DNA of 8,077 nucleotides from Limnochordia bacterium (GTDB lineage: Bacteria > Bacillota > Limnochordia > Darwinibacteriales > SLO01): NCBI GenBank assembly GCA_007132635.1, contig SLOG01000033.1, forward strand, positions 1-8,077. Reading direction: 5' to 3'. Numbering within the stretch: the stretch's first letter is position 1; each line of letters opens with the position of its first letter. A program made the position numbers and the translations under genes. Positions 1-5,769 of the stretch are shown here, one piece after another. The notes beneath the pieces are model-generated. The model was given only the letters and a program-made list of their open reading frames with translations. It did not search any database and was not told where the DNA came from.

Positions 1-629
1 CGCTCCAGACCAACGAGCTGCTCCTCGAACCCGGGAATGAATTGACCACTGCCGATCTCCAGCGAATGGTCCTCAGCAGCCCCGCCCGGAAAGGGCTCGC
101 CGTCAACATAGCCTGTGAAATCCAAAACAACTGTATCCCCGTCCTGGATATCATCACGGTCATCAACTGTCACCAGTTCGGTGTGACGCTCACGCATGGA
201 ATTCAGCGCCTGTTCCACGTCCTCATCGGTGACCGTTTCCACCTCTTTCTCGGCCTTTATCCCGCGGTATTCACCCAGCTGTATCTCCGGGAAAACATCG
301 ACTTCCACTTTCAACACGGCGCCTTCTCCCGGTTCAATGCTTTCAACATCCAAACTCGGTTGATCTACGGGCTTAATGCCTGTCTGGTCGACGGCCTCTT
401 CGTAGACTTTGGGGAACAGATATTCCAAAGCGTCCTCAAAGAGTATCGACTGCCCAAACTGTTTCTCGAGGATGAAACGCGGCACCTTTCCTTTACGAAA
501 CCCTGGCACCGTTAGGTCTTTGACTACCTTTCGGTAGGCGTTCGACAACCCCTCCTCCAGCAGTTCAGGATCGATATCGATACTCAAGGCAACCTTACTC
601 TTCTCCAGCTTCTCAACGTTTGTCTTCAT
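1..629 (-). CDS. tig: Trigger factor (ribosome-associated chaperone / peptidyl-prolyl isomerase), 5' part
   Basis: Trigger factor binds the ribosome at the nascent-chain exit and shields new proteins; its central FKBP-like domain is a prolyl isomerase. The first 209 codons are present, about half of the usual 430 or so residues, and the frame stays open to the left edge. The N-terminal ribosome-binding domain carries the family signature GFRKGKVP at residues 43-50. From about residue 150 an FKBP-type domain begins, with VLDFTGYVDGEPF followed by GQFIPGFEEQLVGLE near the edge. The start is the ATG at 629-627, preceded by GGAGGAG (about 635-641). No convincing sigma-A promoter was found just upstream, so the gene may depend on read-through from the tRNA/ncRNA region or on a weak promoter. 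In many bacteria tig precedes clpP and clpX, which would lie outside this window. Identity is certain; only the C-terminal domain cannot be checked. Confidence 0.97.
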   Translation of the reverse strand, partial: MKTNVEKLEKSKVALSIDIDPELLEEGLSNAYRKVVKDLTVPGFRKGKVPRFILEKQFGQSILFEDALEYLFPKVYEEAVDQTGIKPVDQPSLDVESIEPGEGAVLKVEVDVFPEIQLGEYRGIKAEKEVETVTDEDVEQALNSMRERHTELVTVDDRDDIQDGDTVVLDFTGYVDGEPFPGGAAEDHSLEIGSGQFIPGFEEQLVGLE

Positions 630-704
630 ATCTGCTCCTCCATAAATCGGTTTTCTCATTCAAGGCCCGTCACGACCGAGGGTTCCGCTATTTGTTCAGT
701 AGCG

Positions 705-741
705 CGGAAAAAGGAATACACCGTTATTCGTGTATCCGCGC
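705..741 (-). terminator. Candidate intrinsic terminator upstream of tig
   Basis: On the minus strand the arm GGATACAC (737-730) pairs with GTGTATTCC (721-713), with one bulged T and an 8-base loop, and is followed by TTTTT (712-708). An outer pair of 7-base arms, GCGCGGA (741-735) and TCCGCGC (708-702), can extend or compete with this stem. It would end transcripts from the tRNA/ncRNA side before tig. The U-run is short and then interrupted by CC, so termination may be partial. Confidence 0.45.
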
Positions 742-841
742 CATCACCAAAACCCGCTGATTATCCGCACAGCCGTTGGTCTCTGCAGCTGGTCACCCAC
801 TGCTCTAACAACCCTCTCTAAAACCGCCTTCAGTTCCTCAG

Positions 842-914
842 AAAAAAAGCGGAGCGGCAAGAAGGCTGTTGACTCTCTCTGCTCTCCCTTGACGAGTAGA
901 TCGAGCCACTCCGC
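842..914 (-). terminator. Long-loop terminator pairing followed by T7
   Basis: GCGGAGTGGC (914-905) pairs with GCCGCTCCGC (858-849) over ten positions with one U-G pair, and is followed directly by TTTTTTT (848-842). The loop is about 46 bases, long for an intrinsic terminator, but the arm and U-run are good. This pairing crosses the two nested helices of the rod described for the same stretch, so the two folds exclude each other unless a pseudoknot forms. It could terminate the tRNA transcript or work as a switch. Confidence 0.4.
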
Positions 915-1012
915 ATACCAAAAGCTAAGGTTAACGGAACGAACCGGCACTCGTCAAACCCGAGGATGTCAACATCTCCCTAGCATCGCCCCAACCACAG
1001 TTCGTGGCTGCA
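842..1012 (-). ncRNA. Candidate structured RNA (6S-like rod or attenuator) between tRNA-Leu and tig
   Basis: Read on the minus strand, two perfect helices nest inside each other: TGTTGAC (974-968) with GTCAACA (873-867), and inside it TTGACGAGT (957-949) with ACTCGTCAA (897-889). Between them lies an asymmetric internal loop of 10 by 15 bases. Outside, TAGGGAG (982-976) can pair with CTTCTTG (864-858, three G-U pairs) and GGGGC (992-988) with GCTCC (855-851). The apex can form a further hairpin, with CCG and ACC pairing to GGT and GCGG. The RNA ends at seven U (848-842). A rod with a closing stem, central bubble and apical stem, about 150 bases long, recalls 6S RNA, the RNA polymerase-binding regulator, but I see no sequence signature that proves it. 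No strong promoter precedes it; it may be transcribed together with the two tRNAs. The 5' end given is approximate. The alternative is an attenuator controlling tig. Confidence 0.4.
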
Positions 1013-1048
1013 GTCCTAACTAGTACCAAACACTGCAGAAATACAATA

Positions 1049-1134
1049 TGGTGCAGGCGGAGAGACTCGAACTCTCACAGGGGAAACCTACTAGATCCTA
1101 AGTCTAGCGCGTCTGCCAATTCCGCCACGCCTGC
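1049..1134 (-). tRNA. tRNA-Leu (anticodon UAG)
   Basis: The acceptor arms GCAGGCG and CGCCTGC pair fully, followed by discriminator A and an encoded CCA (1051-1049). The anticodon stem CTAGA/TCTAG closes the loop CTTAGGA, giving anticodon TAG (1100-1098), which reads CUN leucine codons. The T arm contains GTTCGAGTC, and the long variable arm is that of a class II tRNA, as expected for leucine. It lies 16 bases after tRNA-Lys and shares its promoter. Confidence 0.97.
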
Positions 1135-1150
1135 AGTACTGACAAGAAAA

Positions 1151-1226
1151 TGGTGAGCCATCCGCGGCTCGAACGCGGGACACCCGGATTAAAAGTCCGG
1201 TGCTCTGCCAACTGAGCTAATGGCTC
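1151..1226 (-). tRNA. tRNA-Lys (anticodon UUU)
   Basis: A standard 76-base tRNA including an encoded CCA (1153-1151). Acceptor GAGCCAT pairs with ATGGCTC. The D arm reads TAGCTCAGTTGGCAGAGCA. The anticodon stem CCGGA/TCCGG closes the loop CTTTTAA with anticodon TTT (1193-1191), and the T loop is GTTCGAGCC. It is the first gene after a near-consensus promoter. Confidence 0.98.
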
Positions 1227-1239
1227 ATCACGCTGTACC

Positions 1240-1268
1240 ATTATAGCAGAGGCGCTTGACTGGGTCAA
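1240..1268 (-). promoter_or_regulatory. Sigma-A promoter of the tRNA-Lys/tRNA-Leu unit
   Basis: On the minus strand a -35 box TTGACC (1268-1263) is followed after 17 bases by a perfect -10 box TATAAT (1245-1240). Transcription would begin about 1233, a few bases before the tRNA-Lys 5' end. This is the strongest promoter in the window, as expected for stable RNA genes. Confidence 0.85.
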
Positions 1269-1301
1269 TAGTCTGTGGTTATTCAACTTAACACTAGTCC
1301 C

Positions 1302-1330
1302 TTTGCACCGTCACATATAACGTGTATAAT
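1302..1330 (+). promoter_or_regulatory. Sigma-A promoter of the rodA/lipid kinase operon
   Basis: A perfect -10 TATAAT (1325-1330) is preceded at 17 bases by TTTGCA (1302-1307), or at 16 bases by TTGCAC, a moderate -35. Transcription would begin about 1337, giving a short leader of about 26 bases that carries the AG-rich ribosome binding site before rodA. It is divergent from the tRNA promoter; the two -35 boxes are 33 bases apart. Confidence 0.65.
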
Positions 1331-1362
1331 ACAGGTAAATCTCGAGAGAGGGGGCTGCTGGA

Positions 1363-2496
1363 ATGGAATTCCCGCGCAAATATTGGCGAAACTTGGATTG
1401 GCCCCTTATTGCTGCCGTTCTTATCTTGACCGTGTTGGGACTCATCGTCATTTATTCCGCATCATCTTCGCGCTTGGCAGCAGCGGGAGACGATCCTCTG
1501 CACTTCGTGAAACGCCAGCTTCTGTTTTTTATCGTCGGCCTAATCGGGCTTGGCCTCACTATATCCTTTGATTACCGCATCTTGGGGCGATGGGTCCGCT
1601 TCCTTTACACGGCAAACATCGGTTTGCTGACCGCCGTGCTCTTCTTCGGTCGTACTGTGTTCGGGTCCCAACGTTGGTTTCGCATCGGCCCATTTAACCT
1701 GCAGCCTTCAGAGTTAGCCAAGATTGTTTTAATCGTGGTGCTCGCCAAGTACTTGGAGGGACAGGAAGACCTGCAAGGCACCCGACTCCTCGTACCGATA
1801 TTCCTGGTAGCACTGCCGATGGTTCTGATCATCATGCAGCCTGATATGGGTACATCCATAATCTTCGTGGGAATCCTCTTCTCGCTACTATACCTCGCGG
1901 GAGCAAGAACCAAGCACTTGGCCATCATGGCTGGCACTGGAATTGCCGGAATTGCGGGCGCCTTCTTCGTTTCGCTTCAAGGCTGGCTCCCTATAATGAA
2001 GCCGTACCAAGTGACCCGTCTGCTCGTCTTTCTGGACCCCTACGCCGATCGAACACGTTCTGGTTGGAACATCATCCAGTCGATGACCGCCATTGGGTCA
2101 GGGGGCTTTTTGGGAAAAGGCATCCTCAGCGGTACACAAAGCCAGCTGAACTTCCTGCCTGCCAACCACACAGACTTTGTGTTCTCTGTTGTCGCTGAGG
2201 AATTAGGTTTCGTCGGAGGGCTCAGCGTTCTCGTTTTGTTTGCTGTCATCATCTGGCGCGGCCTCTTCATCGCAGCCTATGCCAAAGACACCTTCGGTCG
2301 GCTGATCGCCTCCGGTTGCGTAGGGCTCTTCTTCTTCCATGTGCTGGTTAACGTGGGAATGAGTCTTGGCGTGATGCCAGTCACGGGTCTGCCACTCCCT
2401 TTCATCTCCTATGGCGGCAGTACCCTGCTCGCGAGTCTGCTGGCTGTCGGACTGCTTCTCAACGTTGGGCTCCGTCGCAAGAAAATAATGTTCTGA
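1363..2496 (+). CDS. rodA: Rod-shape SEDS glycosyltransferase RodA (FtsW/RodA/SpoVE family)
   Basis: RodA is an integral membrane peptidoglycan polymerase that acts with a class B penicillin-binding protein in the elongation complex, using lipid II. The 377 residues match the usual RodA length and are almost entirely hydrophobic helices. Family landmarks are visible in order: GSQRWFRIGPFNLQPSELAK (101-120), QPDMGTS (159-165), LPANHTDFVFSVVAEELGF (265-283), and the C-terminal signature GVMPVTGLPLPFISYGGSTL (336-355). Asp271 in HTDF corresponds to the catalytic aspartate of E. coli RodA. The short N-terminus and FNLQPSE loop favour RodA over FtsW, but SpoVE/FtsW paralogues cannot be fully excluded without a tree. 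The ATG at 1363 follows GAGAGAGGGGG. No mreBCD, PBP2 or min genes adjoin it; it is paired instead with a lipid kinase gene 12 bases downstream. Confidence 0.93.
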   Translation: MEFPRKYWRNLDWPLIAAVLILTVLGLIVIYSASSSRLAAAGDDPLHFVKRQLLFFIVGLIGLGLTISFDYRILGRWVRFLYTANIGLLTAVLFFGRTVFGSQRWFRIGPFNLQPSELAKIVLIVVLAKYLEGQEDLQGTRLLVPIFLVALPMVLIIMQPDMGTSIIFVGILFSLLYLAGARTKHLAIMAGTGIAGIAGAFFVSLQGWLPIMKPYQVTRLLVFLDPYADRTRSGWNIIQSMTAIGSGGFLGKGILSGTQSQLNFLPANHTDFVFSVVAEELGFVGGLSVLVLFAVIIWRGLFIAAYAKDTFGRLIASGCVGLFFFHVLVNVGMSLGVMPVTGLPLPFISYGGSTLLASLLAVGLLLNVGLRRKKIMF

Positions 2497-2508
2497 GGTA
2501 ACTAGCCC

Positions 2509-3390
2509 ATGAGTATAGCAATCATTGCCAATCCCGAAGCCGGACGCGGTCTAGGCCGTCGTACTGCCCAAGAGATCGAAGAACTGTTCAGTGCTCAGGG
2601 CATAGAATTCCAGATGCTGCGGACGCGGGCTCCTCGAGAAGCTATCGAGCTGTCCCGCCGCGCTTCTCGATGCCACCCAGTTGTTGTCGCGCTAGGCGGT
2701 GACGGCACCATAGGAGAAGTCCTCGAAGGTATGTGGGATTCTGACGCTGTGTTAGGGATCATCCCTGCCGGAACGGGTAACGACTATGCCCGAAGCCTAA
2801 GACTTCCACGCAACCCTTTGAAAGCCGCCTCTGTCGTTCTTGAGGGAAAAACAACTACAATGGATGTCGGCATTGAACGAGATAAGGTTTTCGGCGTCAT
2901 GGCTTCCATCGGTTTCCCCGTCTCGGTCATCCAAAGAGTCAACGCCCGTGAAGACAAAGGGTTTAAAGGGCCGGCAACCATTGTTGCCAGTATATGGAAA
3001 AGCCTGAACACCCTCAAACCCTTCGATGTCTCCATTACGATTGACGACCATACATATGAAGAACGCATCGTCGGTCTATTCGTCATGAACATGTCTCACG
3101 GAGGGGGAGGTCTAAACATCGCTCCGGACGCTATCTACAATGATGGGCAGTTTACCATTGTCCTCATGCTTGAACTCACGGGGCTGCAGCTTCTTAAAGC
3201 TCTGCCGAAGGTGTATTTAGGCAGGCATAAGAATCATCCAGCTGTGCGGTTTCACACGGGTACGCGCTTTCAAATCCACCAAAGCGGATACCAGAAGATG
3301 TTTGACGGCGACCTGCATGGGACAACCCCGCTGTGCGCTCATATCATTCGCGGTGGTGCTCGCATTCGAGTGCCAGACCGATCAGAATAA
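2509..3390 (+). CDS. Diacylglycerol kinase-type lipid kinase (DgkB/YegS family)
   Basis: A soluble or membrane-associated kinase that phosphorylates diacylglycerol or a related lipid with ATP. In Gram-positive bacteria the DgkB enzyme recycles diacylglycerol, for example that left by lipoteichoic acid synthesis, into phosphatidic acid. The 293 residues fit the family. Visible motifs are NPEAGRG (8-14), the nucleotide-binding GGDGT (63-67), IPAGTGNDYAR (85-95), GGGLNIAPDA (199-208) with NDGQF (211-215), and a C-terminal FDGD (265-268) corresponding to the usual DGE/DGD active-site turn. The ATG at 2509 is 12 bases after the rodA stop, with GAGGT overlapping that stop region, so both genes are one operon. 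The 3' end overlaps the convergent binding-protein gene by 9 bases. The exact lipid substrate, diacylglycerol or another, cannot be read from sequence, so no gene symbol is given. Confidence 0.9.
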   Translation: MSIAIIANPEAGRGLGRRTAQEIEELFSAQGIEFQMLRTRAPREAIELSRRASRCHPVVVALGGDGTIGEVLEGMWDSDAVLGIIPAGTGNDYARSLRLPRNPLKAASVVLEGKTTTMDVGIERDKVFGVMASIGFPVSVIQRVNAREDKGFKGPATIVASIWKSLNTLKPFDVSITIDDHTYEERIVGLFVMNMSHGGGGLNIAPDAIYNDGQFTIVLMLELTGLQLLKALPKVYLGRHKNHPAVRFHTGTRFQIHQSGYQKMFDGDLHGTTPLCAHIIRGGARIRVPDRSE

Positions 3391-4293
3391 GAGTTTTTCC
3401 AGCGTCACTGGCTGACGAATGATGCCTTCCCGGTAAAGAAAGTCAGCCATTTCCTCCAACTGAAATCGGATTTCTTCGGTAATCTCATAATCAAAGTCAT
3501 ACTTTGGCCGAATCTGCTCGACAAGCTGCAAAGGCAGGTCCGTCTCCAAGCTCGCAACCGCTAGAGCCTCGTCGGGGTGCGTCTCGATGAACTCCACACT
3601 CTCCCGGTGAGCTTTCTGGAAACCCTGCAGCGCCTTTTCGTCCGCAAAGCTCTCCCGTACCACGGTCACAGTAAGACCCATGATCAAACCTTCACCATTC
3701 CGCAACTCCTCCACCTGTCCAGCCACCGTAAGCCGAGTTAAAACTGGGTCGACAACCATCGCTCCATCGACATCACCCGCCTGCAGAGCTGTAACAGCAT
3801 CGGGCACCAGCATGTTGATAAGTTCCACATCCGCAAACGTAAGGCCCTGCTCCTCGAGTATTTTCGCTAGCAAGAAATGCACTTCGGTCCCGAAAGGCAG
3901 CGCAATGCGGCTCCCCGCCAAATCGTCAAGTGTCAGGGTGTTAGGTCTTGCAACGAGAGCGAAAGCCTTTGGAGCTTGGCTGTATGCATTTAGTATGCGA
4001 ATGCTCCGTCCTCCAGCCCGAGATGTGACGGCCGATGTTGCTCCCATAACTACAGCGATATCCAATTCGCCGGCAGCCATGGCTTCCGTCATGGCATAGC
4101 CGACCAGAAACGTGTGATACTCCACCTGCAACTCTTGAGCTTCCAAGAAACCTTGACTGCGTTCAACCATACTAGGCAGGTTGAACGGCATAGGGTTATA
4201 CGTGATGTTAAGAGTCTCACCTGCGGCACAAGCCACGCCCATAGCGAAGATGATCACCAGAAAAACTACTGCTCCAGACCATTTATAACTAAT
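3382..4293 (-). CDS. ABC transporter substrate-binding protein, NitT/TauT (NMT1/SsuA-like) type, probable ATT start
   Basis: An extracytoplasmic binding protein that would deliver a small solute to the permease/ATPase encoded just upstream. Family features are the opening LNITYNPMPFNLP, the segment GELDIAVVMGATSAVT, the DLAGSRIALPFGTEVHFLL hinge region, and the DAVTALQAGDVDGAMV segment. The solute is not identifiable; sulfonates, nitrate, thiamine pyrimidine, riboflavin and other compounds are all known for this family. The start needs care. The first ordinary start codon is GTG at 4257, but it lies over 40 bases from the ribosome binding site and cuts the signal peptide in half. The frame stays open to ATT at 4293, which sits 7 bases after GGAGGTG and overlaps the ATPase stop as ATTAG. 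From ATT the protein is 303 residues and begins with a normal signal sequence: Lys4, a hydrophobic stretch at 7-21, and Cys22 in a weak lipobox (GVAC). From GTG it would be 291 residues. I favour ATT. Confidence 0.85.
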   Translation of the reverse strand: MSYKWSGAVVFLVIIFAMGVACAAGETLNITYNPMPFNLPSMVERSQGFLEAQELQVEYHTFLVGYAMTEAMAAGELDIAVVMGATSAVTSRAGGRSIRILNAYSQAPKAFALVARPNTLTLDDLAGSRIALPFGTEVHFLLAKILEEQGLTFADVELINMLVPDAVTALQAGDVDGAMVVDPVLTRLTVAGQVEELRNGEGLIMGLTVTVVRESFADEKALQGFQKAHRESVEFIETHPDEALAVASLETDLPLQLVEQIRPKYDFDYEITEEIRFQLEEMADFLYREGIIRQPVTLEKLLF

Positions 4294-5011
4294 GTTTTGC
4301 CACCTCCATACTCAGTTCCAATACTGTTTTTCGCCATTGTTGATAGGCACTGCACCGTGTATCGCGCGGAAAATCTAAATCAACGTGCAGTTCATGAACC
4401 AGCCGACCTGGACGCGGACTCAGCAGCAAAATGCGCGTCGCCAGCATAAGCGCTTCATCCACGTCATGAGTCACTGACAAACAAGCCGGCCCATTTTGCC
4501 AAATCTCAGTCAGTAAAGGATACAAGGTCTCTCGCGTAGGCACATCCAAGTTGGCTAAAGGCTCGTCGAGCAGAATCAACTCAGGTTCCGATGCCAATGC
4601 TCGGGCCAGAGCCGCTCGTTTGGCCATGCCGCCAGACAGCTGATGCGGGTAAACTGAAGAAAACTCCGCAAGCCCCATTTTTTTCACCAATTCGGTCAAA
4701 CCATCGCGTTGCCCACCCAGACGAATGTTAGTGCCAACCGACAGCCATGGAAACAACCTTGGCTCCTGGAAGACATATGCTCGGCGACGACTAGGCCGCG
4801 TGATCGCCTGGCCATGGAAGCGGCAGGTGCCGCTCGTTGGGAATTCAAGGCCAGCCAATACACGAAGCAGCGTCGTCTTGCCGCAGCCACTCGGGCCAAG
4901 AATCACGACAAATTCGTCCGAGTCCACCGAGAACGAAACGGAGTCCAAGGCATGAACTCGCTGTCTGCTAGAGAAAACCTTAGTTACTTGGATCACGTCG
5001 ATAAGCGCCAT
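4289..5011 (-). CDS. ABC transporter ATP-binding protein, NitT/TauT (SsuB/TauB-like) type
   Basis: The cytoplasmic ATPase that powers the importer. With the ATG at 5011 it has 240 residues, a normal length. All motifs are intact: Walker A GPSGCGKTT (39-47), Q-loop Q82, signature LSGGM (125-129), Walker B LILLDEP (145-151), D-loop LANLD (152-156), and switch His182 in TH(D). The FPW after the Q-loop and the lack of a long C-terminal regulatory domain are typical of the SsuB/TauB/NrtD group. A longer frame could start at TTG 5089, but that would add 26 unusual residues and overlap the permease by 110 bases. ATG 5011, preceded by GGAG at moderate distance, starts where family members start (ALIDVIQVTKVF). 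It overlaps the permease end by 32 bases, and its TAG stop is shared with the next gene's start region. Confidence 0.95.
   Translation of the reverse strand: MALIDVIQVTKVFSSRQRVHALDSVSFSVDSDEFVVILGPSGCGKTTLLRVLAGLEFPTSGTCRFHGQAITRPSRRRAYVFQEPRLFPWLSVGTNIRLGGQRDGLTELVKKMGLAEFSSVYPHQLSGGMAKRAALARALASEPELILLDEPLANLDVPTRETLYPLLTEIWQNGPACLSVTHDVDEALMLATRILLLSPRPGRLVHELHVDLDFPRDTRCSAYQQWRKTVLELSMEVAKH
4301..4307 (-). promoter_or_regulatory. Ribosome binding site deciding the binding-protein start
   Basis: GGAGGTG on the minus strand lies inside the last codons of the ATPase gene, 7 bases before ATT at 4293. No ATG, GTG or TTG in the correct frame lies at usable distance. The nearby ATG at 4282 is in another frame. 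This spacing is the main argument for an ATT start. Confidence 0.7.
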
Positions 5012-5768
5012 ATACTTCACCGCTCCATGGTAGCAGAAGTCGCTGCATAAGAGTAAACAACCCATCAATCGCGACTCCCACGAACCCAATTGTCAGTATG
5101 CCGACCAACATATCGTCCAGCCGCACCAGCGAGCGCGAGGACATAATCAAAAAACCAAGTCCGCTGCTGGCCGCCAGCATCTCTGCTGCCACTAACACCC
5201 GCCAGCTCATGCCCATGCCCAACCGCAGGCCTGTCATGACTGTGGGCGCACTTCCGGGGATCACCAACCGCGTCAAGTGCTGAACGAGCGAGAAGCGCAG
5301 CAGTGCCGCTACTTCCCAGAGACTGCGAGGGATCTGCTGCACCCCCAAGGTGGTGTTGACCAAAATGGGAAATAGCGCGGCGTAGAAGATCACGACAACT
5401 TTTGATGCTTCACCGATACCAAACCACAAGATAAAGACGGGAATCCACGCGATGGGCGGAATCTGCCGCAGGAAATGAATCGTTGGATCCAACCACGGTT
5501 TCACCCGCCGCGACCATCCCAAAACAATTCCAACGGGAACACCGACTATGGCAGCCCATAGAAAACCCTGGACAACCCGGCCCATGCTCACGTATACATG
5601 CGACGCCAGTTGGCCGTTTTGCCAGAGGTGTATAGCGGCCTGCAGTACCTGTCCCGTTTCCGGAAAGATACTCCCATCCATATGCCCTGTGGTCCCCATG
5701 ATGTGCCATACCCCCAGCAGAAAGGCAGGCAGGACCACTCCGCGAGCACATCGGATTCCAATCCTCAT
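4980..5768 (-). CDS. ABC transporter permease, NitT/TauT (SsuC/TauC-like) type
   Basis: The membrane channel subunit of the importer, 262 residues with about six hydrophobic segments (roughly 9-25, 64-85, 104-119, 123-142, 187-207 and 219-240). The cytoplasmic EAA loop that contacts the ATPase is at about 152-175, reading EVAALLRFS and ending IPGSAP. The normally conserved glycine of the EAA loop (EAAxxxG) is an arginine here, a mild oddity. The ATG at 5768 is one base after the TAG stop of the hydrogenase gene (TAGAATG) and has no clear ribosome binding site, which points to translation by coupling or re-initiation after the hydrogenase. The protein needs this start to keep its first membrane segment. 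Confidence 0.93.
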   Translation of the reverse strand: MRIGIRCARGVVLPAFLLGVWHIMGTTGHMDGSIFPETGQVLQAAIHLWQNGQLASHVYVSMGRVVQGFLWAAIVGVPVGIVLGWSRRVKPWLDPTIHFLRQIPPIAWIPVFILWFGIGEASKVVVIFYAALFPILVNTTLGVQQIPRSLWEVAALLRFSLVQHLTRLVIPGSAPTVMTGLRLGMGMSWRVLVAAEMLAASSGLGFLIMSSRSLVRLDDMLVGILTIGFVGVAIDGLFTLMQRLLLPWSGEVYGAYRRDPSN

Positions 5769-5769
5769 T

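Larger units (their letters stand above)
630..1048. other. 420-base intergenic region between tig and tRNA-Leu
   Basis: No protein gene is convincing here. On the minus strand, read from tRNA-Leu towards tig, it contains a short hairpin (1010-992), a rod-like foldable stretch ending in seven T (992-842), a stretch of about 100 bases without clear signals (841-742), a hairpin with five T (741-708), a small CGCTA/TAGCG hairpin (about 703-685), and the tig leader with its ribosome binding site. A frame at 950-744 (68 codons from GTG) has fairly protein-like composition. It has no ribosome binding site, however, and runs straight through the structured RNA, so it is not called as a gene. Confidence 0.6.

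Noticed and set aside
42..515. Plus-strand open frame of 157 codons
   Set aside because: It is the antisense of the clearly recognisable trigger factor gene, has no ribosome binding site, and its sequence resembles no family I know.
730..1023. Plus-strand open frame of 97 codons in the intergenic region
   Set aside because: Rich in Ser, Thr and Arg, no ribosome binding site, and lies opposite the structured RNA; looks like chance.
630..1048. tmRNA, RNase P RNA, SRP RNA, or T-box leader
   Set aside because: None of their conserved core sequences (tRNA-like end, RNase P GAGGAAAGTCC-type block, SRP GGAAGG-type domain, T-box GGTGG core) is present on either strand.
1605..2270. Minus-strand open frames opposite rodA
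   Set aside because: Antisense shadows of a full-length gene with clear family motifs.
3355..3374. Eight-base-pair hairpin with a 4-base loop (GGTGCTCG/CGAGTGCC) near the lipid kinase 3' end as a terminator
   Set aside because: The only T-run (3394-3398) is about 19 bases beyond the stem, and two of the pairs are G-U, so the hairpin is not a proper intrinsic terminator on either strand.
4280..4282. ATG at 4282-4280 as start of the binding protein
   Set aside because: It is in a different frame from the binding protein and would encode an unrelated short product.
5012..5089. N-terminal extension of the ATPase from TTG 5089
   Set aside because: It adds residues absent from the family, lacks a ribosome binding site, and would overlap the permease by 110 bases.
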